Counted from the first letter of the stretch, positions 7,346 through 13,928 are shown. The stretch is 22,501 nt of DNA from Streptomyces sp. NRRL F-6492 (GCF_001280125.1 NZ_LGEG01000003.1:1-22501), one strand, 5' to 3'. Numbers and translations: made by a program. The notes: generated by a model not told the origin, from the sequence alone.

Positions 7346-8639
7346 TCAGTCGTCGGGGTCGGTGGTGCCGGACGCGGCGCGGGGCCGGTTGCGGGCCCAG
7401 CGCTTGAGGTCACCAAGGCGGTAGAGGAGCTCGGCGCCGCGCTTGCCGGTCGGGGCGGGGAAGTCCGGGTCGTTTTGCCGGGCCCAGCGCAGCGCGTCGA
7501 GGCTGGCGACCGTCTCCGACAGGTGCTGCTCGTACGCCGCGCGCAGCCCGAGCACCTGGTCGTCGTCGACCAGGTGCTCGGGCCGACGACGTCGTCTCGG
7601 CGGGAGCGGGGCCGGCCGCCGCGCCCGGATCGGCCACCTGGTCGCGGTGGGCGGTGGGGATCGGTTCTGTGGCGGGAGCGGGCGGGAGCTCGTGGGCGCT
7701 GCCGGCGTTGACGAGGACGTCGCCGGCCGCAACGGCGGGTTCCGGGGCGAGGATTGCTTCCCTTGTGCAGGGCGGTACCGGCCGTGTTCTTCGCGTGGGC
7801 GCCGGACATCGCCCACGCGCGGGCCTCGGCGTCCGTCAGCAAGAGGACCTGGGTCTTCTGGGCGCGGCCGCGGGTGACGACCTGGACGCGGCCGTTGTGC
7901 TGGCTGGGCATCGGGATCGGGCTGACCTCGGGCACCAGCATCCGCCAGGCGTTGAGCGTGTAGCGCACGAGGATGCGGGGGAGAAGTTCTCGCGTATCTC
8001 CGGGCCGCCAATCGCACGGGCGGTGGCGGACTGCGCGACGAGCAGGACGTGGAGGCGGACCTGGCGGCCCATGAACAGGATCTCGGCGAGCGCGTCGACG
8101 GCCGGGGACTCCTTCGGGTCGCCGGACTCGCGGATCCTGGCCCAGTACCGCTTGAGCTGCGCCATGGTGGCGTTGACCTCTTCGAGGAGGATCACCGGCC
8201 GGGGCCCGACCCGCCACGGCTCGCGGGCCAAGACGTCGTCGGCCAGTTGCTCGGCCAGGCGGATCCGGTCGCGCCCTTCCCGGGCGAGGCGGATCAGGGC
8301 GTCGTGGATCTCGGCGATGTCGCGGCAGTAGGTGACCCCGGGCACCCCGCGGGCCCAGGTGTGGGAGATGCGCTTGAAGTCCAGGACGTAGGCGTGGGCG
8401 CCGTTGTGGATGAACTGGCAGCAGATGGCGCGCAGGATGGTCGACCTGCCGCCGCCGGTCCCGTCGGAGATCAGGACGTGCGGGGAGTCGGCGTCCAGGT
8501 CGACGGAGACCTTCGTGCCGCCCGCGCCGAAGCCGATCAGCGGCGCGGACTCGGGCATCTTCGCCAGGACCTCCCGCACCCCGGGGTCGGACAGGCGCAG
8601 CATCTTGGGCGGGGTCTTGCGCTTCTCAAAGAAGTACAT
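7346..8639 (-). pseudogene. FtsK/SpoIIIE-like conjugative DNA-transfer ATPase, frameshifted, altered Walker A
   Basis: FtsK-type ATPases of Streptomyces integrative elements pump double-stranded DNA between mycelial compartments. From ATG 8639 the first frame gives an N-terminal region, a P-loop GTGGGRST (residues 60-67; Arg65 replaces the usual Lys), HAYVLDFKRISH, Walker B VILLEE (149-154), and LLVAQSATARAIGGPEIRENF. At the G run 7977-7981 one base is missing and the next frame continues PRILVRYTLNAWRMLVPEVSPIPMP to ALHKG. Near 7765 it shifts again to EAILAPEPAVAAGD..., and near 7595 to RPEHLVDDDQVLGL...FPAPTGKRGAELLYRLGDLKRWARNRP, a helix-turn-helix-like tail ending at 7346. Three frameshifts make a full product unlikely unless they are sequencing errors. 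The Walker A Lys-to-Arg change would itself impair ATP hydrolysis. Family assignment is firm; activity is doubtful. Confidence 0.8.
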
Positions 8640-8741
8640 CGGGGCACCCGGCGGTCCAACCGGCCTATCCCGACATGCGGGCAAGGGCAGGTACTGGTGA
8701 AGTCTGCTGTGTCCCTGACCTCCACTTTCTGGAGAAAGATC

Positions 8742-9062
8742 ATGCTGTCTTTCCGTAAGACCTTCGCGGCCGTTGCTCTTGCTGCTGCCGCGGTGATGGC
8801 CGGGCCCGGCATCGCCTCGGCCGACGACCACTCCGAGCGGGGCGAGGAGCCGTCGTCCTACGGGCAGTGCAACGACTTCACCACGCAGGTCGGCGCGGTG
8901 AACGTCAACCAGGGTCCGGTCTGCATCGACTTCGGGCCCCTCTACGACGAGGACGAGAACAAGGGCAGCGAGAGCGGTGAAATGAACTTCAACTGCAACG
9001 CCGCCGTCACCCAGGTCGGTCTGGTCAACGTCAACCAGGGCCCGGTCTGTATCGACTTCTGA
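8742..9062 (+). CDS. Secreted small protein with two Cys-bounded repeats
   Basis: A 106-aa product with a clear Sec signal peptide (MLSFRKTFAAVALAAAAV...GIASA, cleavage near residue 27) and an acidic spacer. It then has two 22-residue repeats of the form CN-x3-TQVG-x-VNVNQGPVCIDF at residues 43-64 and 85-106. The four cysteines (43, 61, 85, 103) are spaced 18 residues apart within each repeat, suggesting one disulfide per repeat. GGAG at 8731-8734 fixes the start. It is divergent from the FtsK-like gene, 102 bp away. The size, signal peptide and hydrophobic Val-rich repeats recall Streptomyces surface proteins such as chaplins and rodlins, but the sequence is not a canonical chaplin domain. 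A role at the cell surface is inferred. Confidence 0.8.
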   Translation: MLSFRKTFAAVALAAAAVMAGPGIASADDHSERGEEPSSYGQCNDFTTQVGAVNVNQGPVCIDFGPLYDEDENKGSESGEMNFNCNAAVTQVGLVNVNQGPVCIDF

Positions 9063-9231
9063 CCCGTGTGAAAAGCGGGCTGCTCCCACGACTGCCGTCG
9101 TCTACATGTCTGTTTCGGCGCGTATCGACAGCGGCCGGGAGCGGCTGCGGGCGGCCGGGAAGGCCCGGTGCTCGTCTGCTCGCATCGCTGCGGCCCGTGC
9201 GACAAGCAGCACCGGCGTAAAGGTTAGGTGG

Positions 9232-9272
9232 GAAGGGGCGGCTGTCCGGGGAACCCGGCCGGCCGCCCCTTC
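9232..9272. terminator. Strong hairpin downstream of the secreted protein gene
   Basis: An 11-bp perfect outer stem (GAAGGGGCGGC / GCCGCCCCTTC) encloses an inner CCGGG-GAA-CCCGG hairpin. It lies 170 bp after the secreted-protein gene and may be a bidirectional terminator against the minus-strand gene ending at 9325. The 9063-9231 spacer holds no convincing gene. Confidence 0.6.
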
Positions 9273-9286
9273 GCTGTGCCGCGCGT

Positions 9287-9321
9287 GCCCGTGGCCCGTG
9301 GCCCGTGGCCCGTGGCCCGTG
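9287..9321. repeat. Five tandem copies of GCCCGTG
   Basis: Five exact, uninterrupted 7-bp units. The array lies just past the stop of the minus-strand gene at 9325 and beside a strong hairpin. Being non-coding and of perfect identity, it is a likely slippage-prone variable-number repeat. Confidence 0.85.
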
Positions 9322-9324
9322 GTG

Positions 9325-9567
9325 TCAGGCGAGGATGCCGCTGGGATCGTCGGCCAGGGCGAGGCAGGCGGTGACGCGTTTGCCGACGTGGCTATGGGTG
9401 GGCGGGTCACCCTGCACGGCGAGGCTGGCGACTCGGGTGCGCTCACAGCGGGACGACTCCCCCGCCGGCTTGCCCTCGGCACCGACGATCCACCACCGTT
9501 TCGGCCAGGCGAAGTCGCCTGTGCAGGAGAGCAGACCTGGTGCCAGATCGGGCCGACCCTGCTTCAC
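9325..9567 (-). CDS. Small hypothetical protein, possibly 5'-truncated
   Basis: The coherent frame reads VKQGRPDLAPGLLSCTGDFAWPKRWWIVGAEGKPAGESSR...VASLAVQGDPPTHSHVGKRVTACLALADDPSGILA, with very high GC3. GTG 9567 gives 80 residues. The frame stays open to a TTG at 9672, but that N-terminus (Gly/Arg/Ser-rich) looks non-coding and would overlap the inverted repeat at 9638. No ribosome binding site is evident, so the true start may have been lost when the neighbouring cassette inserted. No family was recognised; the Trp-rich core WPKRWWIV and conserved CERTR suggest a compact domain. Confidence 0.5.
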   Translation of the reverse strand: MKQGRPDLAPGLLSCTGDFAWPKRWWIVGAEGKPAGESSRCERTRVASLAVQGDPPTHSHVGKRVTACLALADDPSGILA

Positions 9568-9637
9568 CGGGGTGAGGTGAAGCCCGCACCTACCTCCTCC
9601 TCGACCCGATCGAGCACCTGACCTGTCAGAGAGCAAG

Positions 9638-9924
9638 CTGTCCTCCGGCAGATGGTCTTGATCAGTTGCCAAGAGGTGCTGGCCGATCAGGGAAGCAGTA
9701 GGTCAGGTGTTCGGGCGGTCGCGGTGGAGTTCCGCGTCGCGCTCTCGGACGAAGTCCATAGCTTCGCGGATCGTGCAGCCGGACGCGTTCTGGTACGCCT
9801 TGATCGCGTGGATGATCCGACCGTTCAAGATCTCGCGATCCACGCTCTCTGGAAGGTTGCTCATGGGCCGACCGTATCGAGAAGACGTTCGACTGCACCA
9901 GTCAAGATCATCTGACGGAGGGCG
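9638..9924. mobile_element. Single-gene cassette 1 with IS21-like inverted ends
   Basis: The left end TGTCCTCCGGCAGATGGTCT and the complement of the right end (CCTCCGTCAGATGATCTTGA) are related inverted repeats. A second sub-repeat sits inside the left end (about 9665-9688). CAAG abuts both sides (9634-9637 and 9925-9928). The 287-bp interval holds only the 53-aa gene at 9703-9864. Several TG-starting sub-repeats per end and a short target duplication are features of IS21-family ends, but no istA or istB is present, so this would be a non-autonomous derivative. Confidence 0.5.
9703..9864 (-). CDS. 53-aa protein resembling the ribosomal L7/L12 C-terminal helix motif
   Basis: The product (MSNLPESVDREILNGRIIHA...) contains IHAIKAYQNASGCTIREAMDFV. 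This matches the pattern I-K-x-Y-R/Q-x-x-x-G-x-x-x-x-E-A-x-x-x-V of the L7/L12 C-terminal domain, which is found in many small actinobacterial hypothetical proteins. There is no Shine-Dalgarno; ACCGTA at 9871-9876 (TACGGT on the coding strand) lies 6 nt before the ATG, suggesting leaderless expression. It is the only gene in its inverted-repeat cassette. The longer open frame upstream (to 10122) would cross the repeats and is rejected. Function unknown; a protein-protein interaction role is only a guess. Confidence 0.65.
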   Translation of the reverse strand: MSNLPESVDREILNGRIIHAIKAYQNASGCTIREAMDFVRERDAELHRDRPNT

Positions 9925-9928
9925 CAAG

Positions 9929-10623
9929 TGACCTCTGACAGGTGATCTTGACCATTTGACAGGTGAGTCTGACCGGTCGGATCGGTTCCTACTCGCCGGA
10001 GTCCATGGAGCGGGCATGCGCCCACTGCTCTTCGAAGTCGCTCCGGCTGATCTCCTGACCCACCAGCACCGGATCGAAGAGGTCCACCACCGGTGGATTG
10101 AACGGCCAGTCGTCGGGACCACTGCGTAGGGCGGTCCCGTTCTCCGGCAGTTCCACCTGGCGGAGCCGACGCCCGTCGGAGCCCACCTCCATCAGGTAGT
10201 CGACCGGTCCGTCGTCCTCCTCCCAGCGGCGCCGCAGATACACGATGCTCCTGTCCGCGAGTGCACCGAAGCCCTCCTGTCCGCGCTGCGCATCACGCTC
10301 GGCACGCAGCCCGTTCAGACCCGCGGGCATCCGGGGCGCGTCGATGTCGGCCTCCTCCAGCTCTTCCGCCTCGAACCCGGCCACGGTCTCTGGATCGGCG
10401 ACTACCTCGACCCAGGCGAACACTTCACGCACCTCCCGCGCCGACCGCGCCCGGACCCACCACCACGAGCCGCCCATGCCGTAGTCGTGCAGTACGAGAA
10501 AGCGGCCCTTGTCCGCGACGTCTTCACCCACCATGAAACCCGACCTTAACGACGCACCCGACAAGACCACAGGCCCGGTCAAACTCACATGACAAACAGT
10601 CAAGATCATCTGTCAGAGGACAA
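9929..10623. mobile_element. Single-gene cassette 2 with about 49-bp IS21-like inverted ends
   Basis: The left end (9929-9976) and right end (10576-10623) are inverted repeats of about 49 bp with roughly 8-9 differences. Each contains two sub-repeats: an outer CTCTGACAG(G/A)TGATCTTGAC and an inner TTTG(A/T)CA(G/T)GTGAG(T/T)(C/T)TGACC. CAAG abuts both sides (9925-9928; 10624-10627). The outer sub-repeat is the same sequence as in cassette 1. Only one gene (9989-10536) lies inside. The pattern suggests a non-autonomous element mobilised by an IS21-type transposase encoded elsewhere. Confidence 0.55.
9989..10536 (-). CDS. Hypothetical acidic protein carried in cassette 2
   Basis: ATG 10536 gives 182 aa: MVGEDVADKGRFLVLHDYGM..., then GGSWWWVRARSAREVREVFAWVEVV, an acidic middle with DAPRMPAGLNGLRAERDAQRG, YLRRRWEEDDGPVDYLMEVG and a C-terminus with DDWPFNPPVVDLFDPVLVGQEI. 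The HDYGMGGxWWW and WPFNPP motifs are familiar from a widespread Streptomyces hypothetical family, but I know no assigned function. Its acidic nature and occurrence as a single-gene cargo would suit an immunity-type protein (speculative). An upstream start (to 10609) would run through the cassette end and is not preferred. The protein has no signal peptide or TM segment. Confidence 0.7.
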
Positions 10624-10811
10624 CAAGCGCCGACTCCCCGCGCAACCTCATGGACAGTTCCTCACAGTCTCACAGACGCACGCCCACCAGGGGAAACGGC
10701 CTGTGAGCCTCACAAACGGGCCTCACCACGGACGCGGGTGGTGAGTGGAGCCGGCCTCGCTCACCACGGCAGGCGTCCGGTACGGCCGGGCTCGTCGTCG
10801 GCCGGTGTCTG

Positions 10812-10844
10812 CGGGGCCGGGCGGGGTGACCCCGTCCGGCCCCG
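10812..10844 (-). terminator. Second terminator-like hairpin after the small-gene operon
   Basis: CGGGGCCGG / CCGGCCCCG (9 bp), one mismatch, then CGGGG / CCCCG around TGA. It is the second of two tandem hairpins 3' of the minus-strand operon. The rest of 10628-10811 contains no convincing gene. Confidence 0.55.
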
Positions 10845-10878
10845 CTGTCGTTCGGGCGGCGTGCCGGGGCCGGTGACG

Positions 10879-10912
10879 CTCTGGGGTCGGGCGGCCCCGC
10901 CCGACCCCAGAG
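10879..10912 (-). terminator. Strong terminator of the minus-strand small-gene operon
   Basis: A 16-bp perfect stem (CTCTGGGGTCGGGCGG and its complement) around a 2-nt centre. It begins 8 nt beyond TGA 10920-10922, the stop reached when the frameshift in the last gene is corrected, which supports that correction. Confidence 0.8.
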
Positions 10913-10919
10913 TTTCCGA

Positions 10920-11208
10920 TCAGACCTTCAGGTGGGGGGCGGCCACGCATTGCACACCCTGCTCCGGCGCGATCGGCTCCGCCGGTCTCCGCGTCCGTGC
11001 AGTACGCGTTGGAGATCTCGACGGCGCTGAGCGGCTGGGCGTAGAACTCCGTGAGCTTCCAGCCGCGTACCTGGGAGGTCTCGTCGGCGAAGTTCGTACG
11101 CATCACCACACCGCCGCCGGTCGACGCCGCCCGGATGAGGATCGTCATCGCCTCATGGGCGTCGTCCGAGTCCAGGACGGTCGTCTCGCCCATGTTGTGG
11201 AACGGCAT
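10920..11208 (-). pseudogene. Small hypothetical protein, frameshifted near its C-terminus
   Basis: From ATG 11208: MPFHNMGETTVLDSDDAHEA..., AASTGGGVVMRTNFADETSQVRGWKLTEFYAQPLSAVEISNAYCTDAETGG. In the original frame it runs on as an Arg/Pro-rich tail through the terminator to 10723. One frame over, the sequence continues AEPIAPEQGVQCVAAPHLKV and stops at 10920, right before a strong terminator, which is far more natural. About 96 aa once corrected. No family was recognised. It is the last gene of a run of small minus-strand genes with a DUF6573-like gene upstream, typical of an actinomycete integrative element. Confidence 0.55.
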
Positions 11209-11292
11209 GGCGACCCCGAGGGAGTCCCCCTTTCCCCGCTGTCACGGCGACGAGTACGTGACAGCCGTCCCCTACTGCCCCGAGGAGGCCCG

Positions 11293-11849
11293 TCAACAGC
11301 CCGGCGGCGCGCTGGAACTCGAGGGGTGGGGCACCGCTTCCGGCGGTCGGTCCTCGTCGGGCAGGGAGATCGTGATCACGGGCTCCCCTCCGTCGCCGGG
11401 TCCGCATGTGGCGAGCAGCCGCGTCTGCTCGCTCTCGTGGCTCTCTCCGTCGCGCGGGACGCGGTAGAGCTCGACGGTGCAGGAGCTCCCGTCGCCGTCG
11501 GACCGCCGGATGGCGTAGCGGGTCATCCAGAGCACGTCCCAGAGGCGGCCCGCCTGGTCCTGGTAGGTCTGCCGGTTGTCCTCGGCGGTCCCCAGGTGAC
11601 GCAGTCGGCCCACGCGGCTGCGGCGAGCGCCACCGGGACCCCGAAACCGGCCTCGCGGGCGATGTCGTCGTCGACGGCGACCAGGGCCCCGTCGGCGAGA
11701 GCCTGGGCCCGGCTGTACCGGTGAATGACCACTCCGAAGAGGTCGGCCACGGAAACGGCCGGCTGCTCCGGCTCAGGGGTCCAGCGCATCGCGTCGGGGC
11801 CCAGGGCGTCCGGGTTGGCGGCGCCGTCATTGAGGGGGTTGTCGGTCAT
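11293..11849 (-). pseudogene. DUF6573-like integrative-element protein, frameshifted
   Basis: The start ATG 11849 (MTDNPLNDGAANPDALGPDA...) has AAAGGG upstream. The first frame carries VADLFGVVIHRYSRAQALADGALV and AREAGFGVPVALAAAAWADCVTW. Near 11585-11597, at a CCCC run, the frame changes, and the second frame continues EDNRQTYQDQAGRLWDVLWMTRYAIRR..., VELYRVPRDGE and CGPGDGGEPVITISLPDED. Together these give the LFG-x-VI, WADC, LWDVLWM and EPVIT-LPDED landmarks I associate with DUF6573, a family of unknown function common on Streptomyces plasmids and integrative elements. The C-terminal HPSSSSAPPGC tail may be junction sequence. Pseudogene or sequencing error; family assignment by recall. Confidence 0.65.
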
Positions 11850-11949
11850 GGTCTGCCCTTTCGTGAGCGGGTGTTCTCGGCGGCATCGGGGTGCCACTCC
11901 CCGCCACCCGGGGCGGGGCGCAACCGGTCGGCTGCACCCCGAGGGAGGG

Positions 11950-12114
11950 TCAGGCGTTGGCGGCCGACCGGGTGATGGACTTGCGGCGCACACAGCGCAG
12001 CGTGAGGGCGTCCGGGTCCTCGGCGAACGAGGCGCTCAGCCGATAGCGGGCGTCGGTGCTCCCGAGGTAGTCCGCGCGGCCGCCCTCCGCCGGCCGCGCG
12101 TGCGCCGCCGGCAC
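11950..12114 (-). CDS. 54-aa hypothetical protein
   Basis: GTG 12114 is preceded by GGAGGGAGAAGA, an excellent ribosome binding site 4-9 nt upstream, and decides this start over the longer frame to 12240. The product ends DYLGSTDARYRLSASFAEDP DALTLRCVRRKSITRSAANA. Family unknown. The ribosome binding site lies in one arm of the 15-bp-stem hairpin at 12117-12166, so its translation or transcription may be controlled by that structure. It lies between the DUF6573-like gene downstream and the 31-aa and 94-aa genes upstream. Confidence 0.5.
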   Translation of the reverse strand: MPAAHARPAEGGRADYLGSTDARYRLSASFAEDPDALTLRCVRRKSITRSAANA

Positions 12115-12116
12115 TC

Positions 12117-12166
12117 TTCTCCCTCCGTGCCGGCCGGGGCGTGCTGCGGCTGGCACGGAGGGAGAA
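12117..12166 (-). promoter_or_regulatory. 15-bp-stem hairpin covering the ribosome binding site of the 54-aa gene
   Basis: TTCTCCCTCCGTGCC and GGCACGGAGGGAGAA pair perfectly around a 20-nt loop. On the minus-strand transcript the 3' arm carries the GGAGGGAGAA ribosome binding site directly before GTG 12114. The hairpin could be an attenuator, a translation-control element or simply a terminator. Confidence 0.6.
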
Positions 12167-12228
12167 CGCTCGGGAGGCCGCCGCTGCCCGGAAGGCTTCA
12201 GCCCGGCGCCCTGTCGGCAGGAGCGCGG

Positions 12229-12269
12229 CTGCGCCCCCACCGTGCGGCAGTGGCACGGTGGGGGCGCAG
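12229..12269 (-). terminator. 17-bp-stem terminator after the 94-aa/31-aa gene pair
   Basis: CTGCGCCCCCACCGTGC and GCACGGTGGGGGCGCAG pair perfectly around a 7-nt loop, 13 nt after the stop of the 31-aa gene. A strong intrinsic terminator without a T run, typical of high-GC actinomycetes. Confidence 0.8.
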
Positions 12270-12282
12270 GGCGGGTGGATGT

Positions 12283-12378
12283 CTATCCGGTCGTGAGGCT
12301 GGCGCGTACGGCCGTGGTGGCGGTGTCGGCGTCGAGGGTCAAGCCGGTGACGGTGTACCTCTGGGTGGCGTCGGTCAT
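12283..12378 (-). CDS. 31-aa peptide translationally coupled to the 94-aa gene
   Basis: Starts at ATG 12378, overlapping the TGA of the upstream gene (ATGA). It reads MTDATQRYTVTGLTLDADT..., 31 residues to TAG 12283-12285. GC3 is high, and a strong terminator follows within 14 bp. No family was recognised. The overlap, codon use and terminator position support a real small gene. Confidence 0.55.
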   Translation of the reverse strand: MTDATQRYTVTGLTLDADTATTAVRASLTTG

Positions 12379-12659
12379 GCGATCAGCTCGAAGTACGCGG
12401 CGTCGACCGCCCGAGTGCCGAGGTCTCCGAGGTCTCCGAGGTCTCCGAGGAAAGCTGCGACCACATAGGCGCCGTGGTCGCCTCCCCAGAGGGTTTCGGG
12501 TGTCTCCCCGTCCTCCTCTGCGCGGTGCGGGAAGGCCTCCAGTACCGCGACAACGGCATTCGCTTTGGCTTCCTCGAAATCCGCTCCCTCGGCGACGACC
12601 GCAAATGATGAGGCGAGATCACAGACTTCGTACCAGTCTCCGACGATGGTGAATTTCAC
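12375..12659 (-). CDS. 94-aa acidic hypothetical protein with LGD repeats
   Basis: The start GTG 12659 has AAGGA 8 nt upstream. The product begins MKFTIVGDWYEVCDLASSFAV and continues with an acidic helical region, WGGDHGAYVVAAF, then LGDLGDLGDLG and AVDAAYFELIA. The LGD repeat is encoded by three exact copies of AGGTCTCCG (12421-12447), so the copy number may vary in frame. No named family was recognised. It is the first gene of the minus-strand run of small integrative-element genes, coupled to the 31-aa gene. The MITE at 12728 lies just upstream and may have separated it from its promoter. Confidence 0.65.
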   Translation of the reverse strand: MKFTIVGDWYEVCDLASSFAVVAEGADFEEAKANAVVAVLEAFPHRAEEDGETPETLWGGDHGAYVVAAFLGDLGDLGDLGTRAVDAAYFELIA

Positions 12660-12727
12660 GGGTTTTCCTTTCGTCGGGTTCGAAGTCCCCGGAATTCGGT
12701 TCCGGGGCCTGTGGTGATCTGCGTCTA

Positions 12728-12881
12728 AGAGCTGTCCTGTAACTCAGAACGAAGGCCGACGGGGCACCACAGGCAGATCGGCTTGTCCGGTTGCGCCCCG
12801 ACTCGCGACCTCAGCTGGAGCCGAGCAAAGCAGGTTGAACCGGACACTGGCAGACGGTATCTGGAGTTATGGGACAGCCCT
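12728..12881. mobile_element. 154-bp MITE flanked by TA
   Basis: Ends AGAGCTGTCCTGTAACTC (12728-12745) and GAGTTATGGGACAGCCCT (12864-12881) are inverted repeats matching at 15 of 18 positions. TA abuts both sides (12726-12727; 12882-12883). No coding content. The end sequence (AGGGCTGTCCCATAACTC) has the style of IS5-family elements of Streptomyces, so it is likely a non-autonomous derivative of one. Confidence 0.65.
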
Positions 12882-12959
12882 TAGGGCGTGTCCTGTCGAT
12901 CTGACCGGCTGAGTAAAACCAGGTGCGGCCGGTCGCCGCGACGGTGTGAGATGCGGGGC

Positions 12960-13826
12960 ATGACGATCGTTCTGAACGGGCCCGGCGTCGAGGGGCTGAC
13001 CGGGGTCGTGGATGTCCTTCGCGTGTGGCAGGACGACCGCACACCGCTGCAACTCCATCCGGGAGACCTCGGCTGGGCCTGGGCACTGGGCGCGGAGAGG
13101 CTGGCCGCGGCCGTCCGCACCTGGAGCGTGGACGGACGGATCGTTGCCGTCGGATACCTGGACGACCCTGATGTGCTGCGCCTGACGACCGCGCCGGATC
13201 TGCGACAGGACGGTGATCTGGCGCGCCGGCTGCTGGCGGACCTCGATGATCCGGAGTGCGGGGTCCTGCCGCCCGGGAAGGTCGGCCTCGAAATCCCCAA
13301 CGGCGCCCTGCTCCGCGAGGTCCTCTTGGAGGCGGGCTGGATTCTGGACGAGCCGTGGACGCCGCTGCGCCACGACCTTGCCCAGCCGGTGAAGGACTCC
13401 GGCCTGCGGATCGAGGTAGCCGGTCCGAAGACGGCGGCGGTGCGGACCGCGGTGCATCGCTCGGCTTTCGGCAGCCCGGCGTTCACCCAGGAGATCTGGC
13501 ACGTCCTCGCGGCTGGGCCGGTCTATGCCGACGCCCGCTGCCTGATCGGCTACGACGCCCAGGACAACGCGGTGGCCGCGGCGACGGTCTGGTCGGCCGG
13601 GCCCGGCAAACCCGGCCTGCTGGAGCCGGTGGGTGTGCACGCCGACCATCGCGGTCGCGGCTACGGGACGGCGATCAGCGTCGCCGCTGCGGCGGCGCTG
13701 CGTGAACTGGGTGCGTCAAGCGCACTCGTCAGCACCCCGACCTCGAACGCTGCCGCCGTCGCCACCTACAGGGCAGCCGGCTACGAGCCGTCGTCCGAAC
13801 GGCTCGACCTCAGCCGAGCCGTCTGA
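12960..13826 (+). CDS. GNAT-family N-acetyltransferase (IS passenger)
   Basis: A 288-aa protein starting MTIVLNGPGVEGLTGVVDVL. The C-terminal half has the acetyl-CoA-binding motif A, PVGVHADHRGRGYGTAISVA (residues 223-242, pattern R/Q-x-x-G-x-G/A), followed by NAAAVATYRAAGYE, the usual GNAT motif B. The N-terminal half (QLHPGDLGWAWALG) is a GNAT-like half as in two-domain actinobacterial members. Substrate unknown; small-molecule or antibiotic acetylation is possible but not shown. ATG 12960 is chosen because family members begin at this MxxLNGPG; ATG 12951 is an alternative, and neither has a strong ribosome binding site. The gene is intact, starting 59 bp inside the left terminal repeat, so it moves with the IS. 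Confidence 0.85.
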   Translation: MTIVLNGPGVEGLTGVVDVLRVWQDDRTPLQLHPGDLGWAWALGAERLAAAVRTWSVDGRIVAVGYLDDPDVLRLTTAPDLRQDGDLARRLLADLDDPECGVLPPGKVGLEIPNGALLREVLLEAGWILDEPWTPLRHDLAQPVKDSGLRIEVAGPKTAAVRTAVHRSAFGSPAFTQEIWHVLAAGPVYADARCLIGYDAQDNAVAAATVWSAGPGKPGLLEPVGVHADHRGRGYGTAISVAAAAALRELGASSALVSTPTSNAAAVATYRAAGYEPSSERLDLSRAV

Positions 13827-13928
13827 AAACGATCAGGCGGCGGTATCGGACAGGCCGCGCCGCTGACCCTGGCTGGGCCCGAACGCCCTTTGAGGACATG
13901 GGGCGGGTCGGGGTTCGACGATGGGCGG

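Noticed and set aside
8440..8470. Reading GTGGGRST as a normal Walker A motif
   Set aside because: The codon is AGG (Arg) where Lys is expected, so the P-loop is recorded as altered.
8049..9062. Long N-terminal extension of the secreted protein
   Set aside because: The extension is antisense to the FtsK-like gene; GGAG before ATG 8742 and the signal peptide fix the real start.
9703..10122. Longer form (139 aa) of the 53-aa cassette gene
   Set aside because: It would span the inverted repeats and the neighbouring gene; the first 86 residues are compositionally non-coding.
10738..11724. 328-aa + strand frame
   Set aside because: Antisense to the DUF6573-like gene and to terminator hairpins; no ribosome binding site or domain.
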